Below, piece by piece: positions 61,101-64,000 of a DNA stretch of 64,000 nucleotides. The stretch is taken from contig CP093829.1 in assembly GCA_033063855.1 (NCBI GenBank), positions 11,604,243-11,668,242 of the forward strand. The letters run 5' to 3'. Source of the DNA: Smittia aterrima (taxonomy: Eukaryota > Arthropoda > Insecta > Diptera > Chironomidae). Within the stretch, counting starts at the first letter, position 1; every line of letters begins with the position of its first letter. The notes below the pieces were generated by a model that saw only the letters and a program-made list of their open reading frames with translations, had not been told where the DNA came from and searched no databases. A program made the translations under genes and the position numbers.

Positions 61101-64000
61101 GTTGCGTTGCCGATAAAGGCAGTTTCTCACTCCCTTTCAATCGACATAAAAAGAATTCAATAAACAATTCTTAATTATCAATTTTTTCTACGTAATCGCA
61201 AAGCTTCGTTCTTTTTGCTTTATCGCGAAGTTTATTTTCATTTGAAACCCGACAAGCGAGCGCGGCCGTAACTCATGTGAGCTTCAACGCTCGCTCTTCA
61301 ATTGAAAATTAAAAGATTCACGAGAAATGAAAGATTACGTAAAATAAGAAAACACGAAAATAACTGAACACACATGAGATGAGAAATTCTCGAAAGAAAT
61401 TTAATTTTACGAGGTGCTACAAGGCTCAATGAAAACAAAAAAAAAAGAGTTTAATTCGTTTCGTTGCTGAGGCAATTCGAGGGTTTGTGTGAATTAACGG
61501 AGAACTACACTCACTCTCGTAGAGATAGCAATCAGCCTTTATCACCGCTCACTGATTAAAGCTTACGACTTTGTTTATAGGAACTTGACAACGATTTTCA
61601 ATCGAAAGTGAGATGACAAAGAAGTGAAAAGTTATTAAACTTTTAGCGCCGTCGACACTAATGACCGTCGACATGTATGAGTCTATCTTGCGTTAAATGA
61701 CAAAGTCACATTGAAGTGAAGCCCATTCATACATGACGACCTAAGGTCTCATTACAGTTCAAGAGTAATAACTTAGACCCTCAATCAATTCTCCGTTTTG
61801 TTGGTGACCTCGCATAAAGTTTTTTTTGGTGAAATCAAATAATTCTCCTTCAGATAATGAATTGCTTTCATTAAACAGCTACTGCTTAACTTTTTTTAAT
61901 TACAATTTCCCTCTCAGTTTCTCCTCCACACATAACTCGTTTGAGTTTCTCCTTTACTTGCTGATAAAAATAAAGTTTCGCCGATAGAAACTTCAACAAA
62001 GACTCTTTATTATTACTGTGCCTCGACTCGCTCGAAGCACAATGTCCATTGCCACTGACCGCTGACCGCGAAAAAAAATATCCGCAAATCTGAGTGGATG
62101 AGAGACGGTTGTGCAAATAATAAATAATCGACATGCTAAATTTGCCAAGAAGTTCATGTCGCGTTTTTCTTCTCTCCCCGCTTCATTGCAAGCCTCGTCA
62201 ATTATGTGTTTTACAATGTATTAAAATAGCGAAATTAGTTAATCCACGACCGACATGAGAAAAGTAATTTCGAGCAGCGGCTACCCGCCAATCACGTCGA
62301 TGATTTATTTACAACTCCGCTTCGGCGAGTATGGATTTCTCATCTGGTAGCAAATTGCAACGGAGCGATTTAATTTCCCATCGTCAATGCAACAATGTCG
62401 ATCGCGAGATGATCCAGCGATGATTCGTTTGCATACTCAACATCAGTCTTCGCTCGACTTAAGCGCATCTGGCACGCCAAGACGACAATAACTTTTAATT
62501 GAAATGCTTGTACTTAAGTCTTTAGTCATCGAACAAATCGCTTCGTTCTCGAGCGTCACGAGAACTGACGAGAGAAATTATAATGAGAAGTAAGCTGACT
62601 AAGAGTCCTAGATCCGTCATCACAAAGCGGAGAAGATCATGACGCTCAGAGGAGGAAATTTAATGAGTAAGAACGAAAATAAAGCTCACTTAATCGAGTG
62701 AATTGAGTCGTCGTTGGTGTCATTGATCGGCCTGAAGAGTCTTCTCGAGATTTTCTGAATGAGTTGTTGCAACCAACTCTGAGATCAAACTATGCGGAAA
62801 TCACATGAATCTCCTCGAGTCAAGAGAGTCTCGCGTGAAATGAAAACAATCGATCGAATGACTGTCGTAAAAATAGCGAGACGTTTGAATCGATGGGAAA
62901 CAATTGGCGAAAAAAAAGATTTAGAAAATCAATCAAAATTATCGCCCGCCAATGTTGCGTAAGTTTTTTAATTAACTACTTTCGATCGAGCTTTTGTCTC
63001 TTTGCCGTGTTGTTTTTTTACGGCTGACGATTGCACAATGACTCGATTTCAGCTGCAATTGGATGTATGGTTGGTTGAGTCTTGGCGTGATTTGCGACTT
63101 TTTTCACCAACAAAAGGGAGAGGACAGCAATCGACGATTACACAAGTTTGACTAACGCCCGCAACAAATTTGCTTCACGTAACGAAACATATCGGAAAGC
63201 TTAAAAGCTTTTCAGCTTTGACGTGATCATAAAATATGCAATTCGCTTTGAGCGTCATCAGAGTCTCGATTCGAGACAGAGAAAGAAATGTGAAAAAGTC
63301 AAGCGAGAGGCTGTAAAAAGAGATTTGAGGTGAAGTGCAAGACAAGACGTCAGAGCAATAAAAGTCCAATAAATATTAAAAGTGAAAAGCTCATTAAAAA
63401 TGACAAAAATTTCAAACTGCATCGAATCAAAGTGGAGCTCGACTTGAGCTGCTCGAGGAAAAGAGAAAATAGACGTTGGAGTTGCACAACCAGCTCTCTT
63501 AATGGCCAATGTCGACTCTTTGATTTGATTTGGTTTCAAAGCGGAGAAAAAAACCACAAAATTGCATTTGCGCAAACAACAATCGCGAAAACTTGATTTT
63601 CATTGTTTCTGATCGTTCACAAATTTAGACATCAACGACATTCTCTATGCAATAGCTAAACATTCAGTTTTGTGTGTTATTCTCTCATGGGCAATTTGCT
63701 GCCGACGAAAATTAAACAGCACGAAGAGCATCAAACGGAAACTCCGACAAAACAGTGAAAACGGGAAATTGTTCACTTCTGCTTTTTATTTTTCCTACAC
63801 TCGCTCGCTACTAGGCTCGACAATGTGTTGCGCTCTATTATGCTAAATAGATCGTTCACCTGATGAAATTTTTTATTTAGAACTGTGAACTGTGCGAGTG
63901 ACGATTATTAGACCGATTGGGGGAGGAGAGAGACGGAAGAAACGAGTACAGAGCGCACTGAACACACAAATGCCATTAAAAACGCGCTTTTCTCTTGATT
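58164..64000. other. Probable 5' untranslated exon and intron of the next gene, no coding sequence seen
   Basis: After the 58132 initiator there is no convincing coding frame to the end of the window. A possible donor (AAAAG|GTAAAT-like sequence near 58541) is weak. The rest is AT-rich with short chance frames. Confidence 0.35.

Overview
This window reads as animal nuclear DNA, AT-rich, with GT-AG introns mostly 50-65 bases long and a few very long ones. The families point to an insect, most likely a dipteran. They are a wing-blister-type laminin alpha chain with RGD in its L4a domain, pickpocket-type DEG/ENaC channels, and cathepsin-L-like proteases. A midge-like nematoceran is my guess, not a proof.

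One gene dominates: a laminin alpha chain on the + strand from 115 to 50423. I could join 19 coding exons in consistent phase into a 3307-residue protein. The domain order is signal peptide, laminin N-terminal domain, EGF-like (LE) repeats, L4a, LE repeats, L4b, LE repeats, coiled coil, and five LG domains. Two L4 domains make it the alpha1/2 type (Drosophila wing blister), not LanA. A second terminal exon with its own stop and poly(A) signals sits between LG3 and LG4 and would give a 2933-residue form lacking LG4-5.

Three introns are very long (5.1, 17.1 and 16.4 kb). The 17.1-kb intron (5833-22979) holds a compact cluster on the opposite strand, in transcription order: a cathepsin-L-like protease (18969-17746), a DEG/ENaC gene (17464-13966), a second protease (13752-12521) and a third (11648-10547). 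A roughly 430-bp direct repeat lies on each side of this cluster. The DEG/ENaC gene is the main surprise. Two complete channel subunits are joined in one reading frame of 978 codons. No stop lies between them, and alanine stands where the second subunit should start with methionine.

The 16.4-kb intron (26335-42749) holds two diverged paralogues on the same strand as the host gene. They encode small single-pass membrane proteins with a dibasic KR-S site and a GYKCVPV motif. I do not recognise this family. A ~340-bp near-identical repeat follows each copy.

Downstream of the laminin gene lie a short secreted lysine-rich peptide gene (51171-51428) and a foldback-type mobile element with 197-bp inverted arms and a 9-10-bp target duplication (about 51827-52464). 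The last 11 kb has no gene I can support. It does contain an initiator plus DPE core promoter at 58130-58163, preceded by GAGA-type sequence, which probably starts the next + strand gene.
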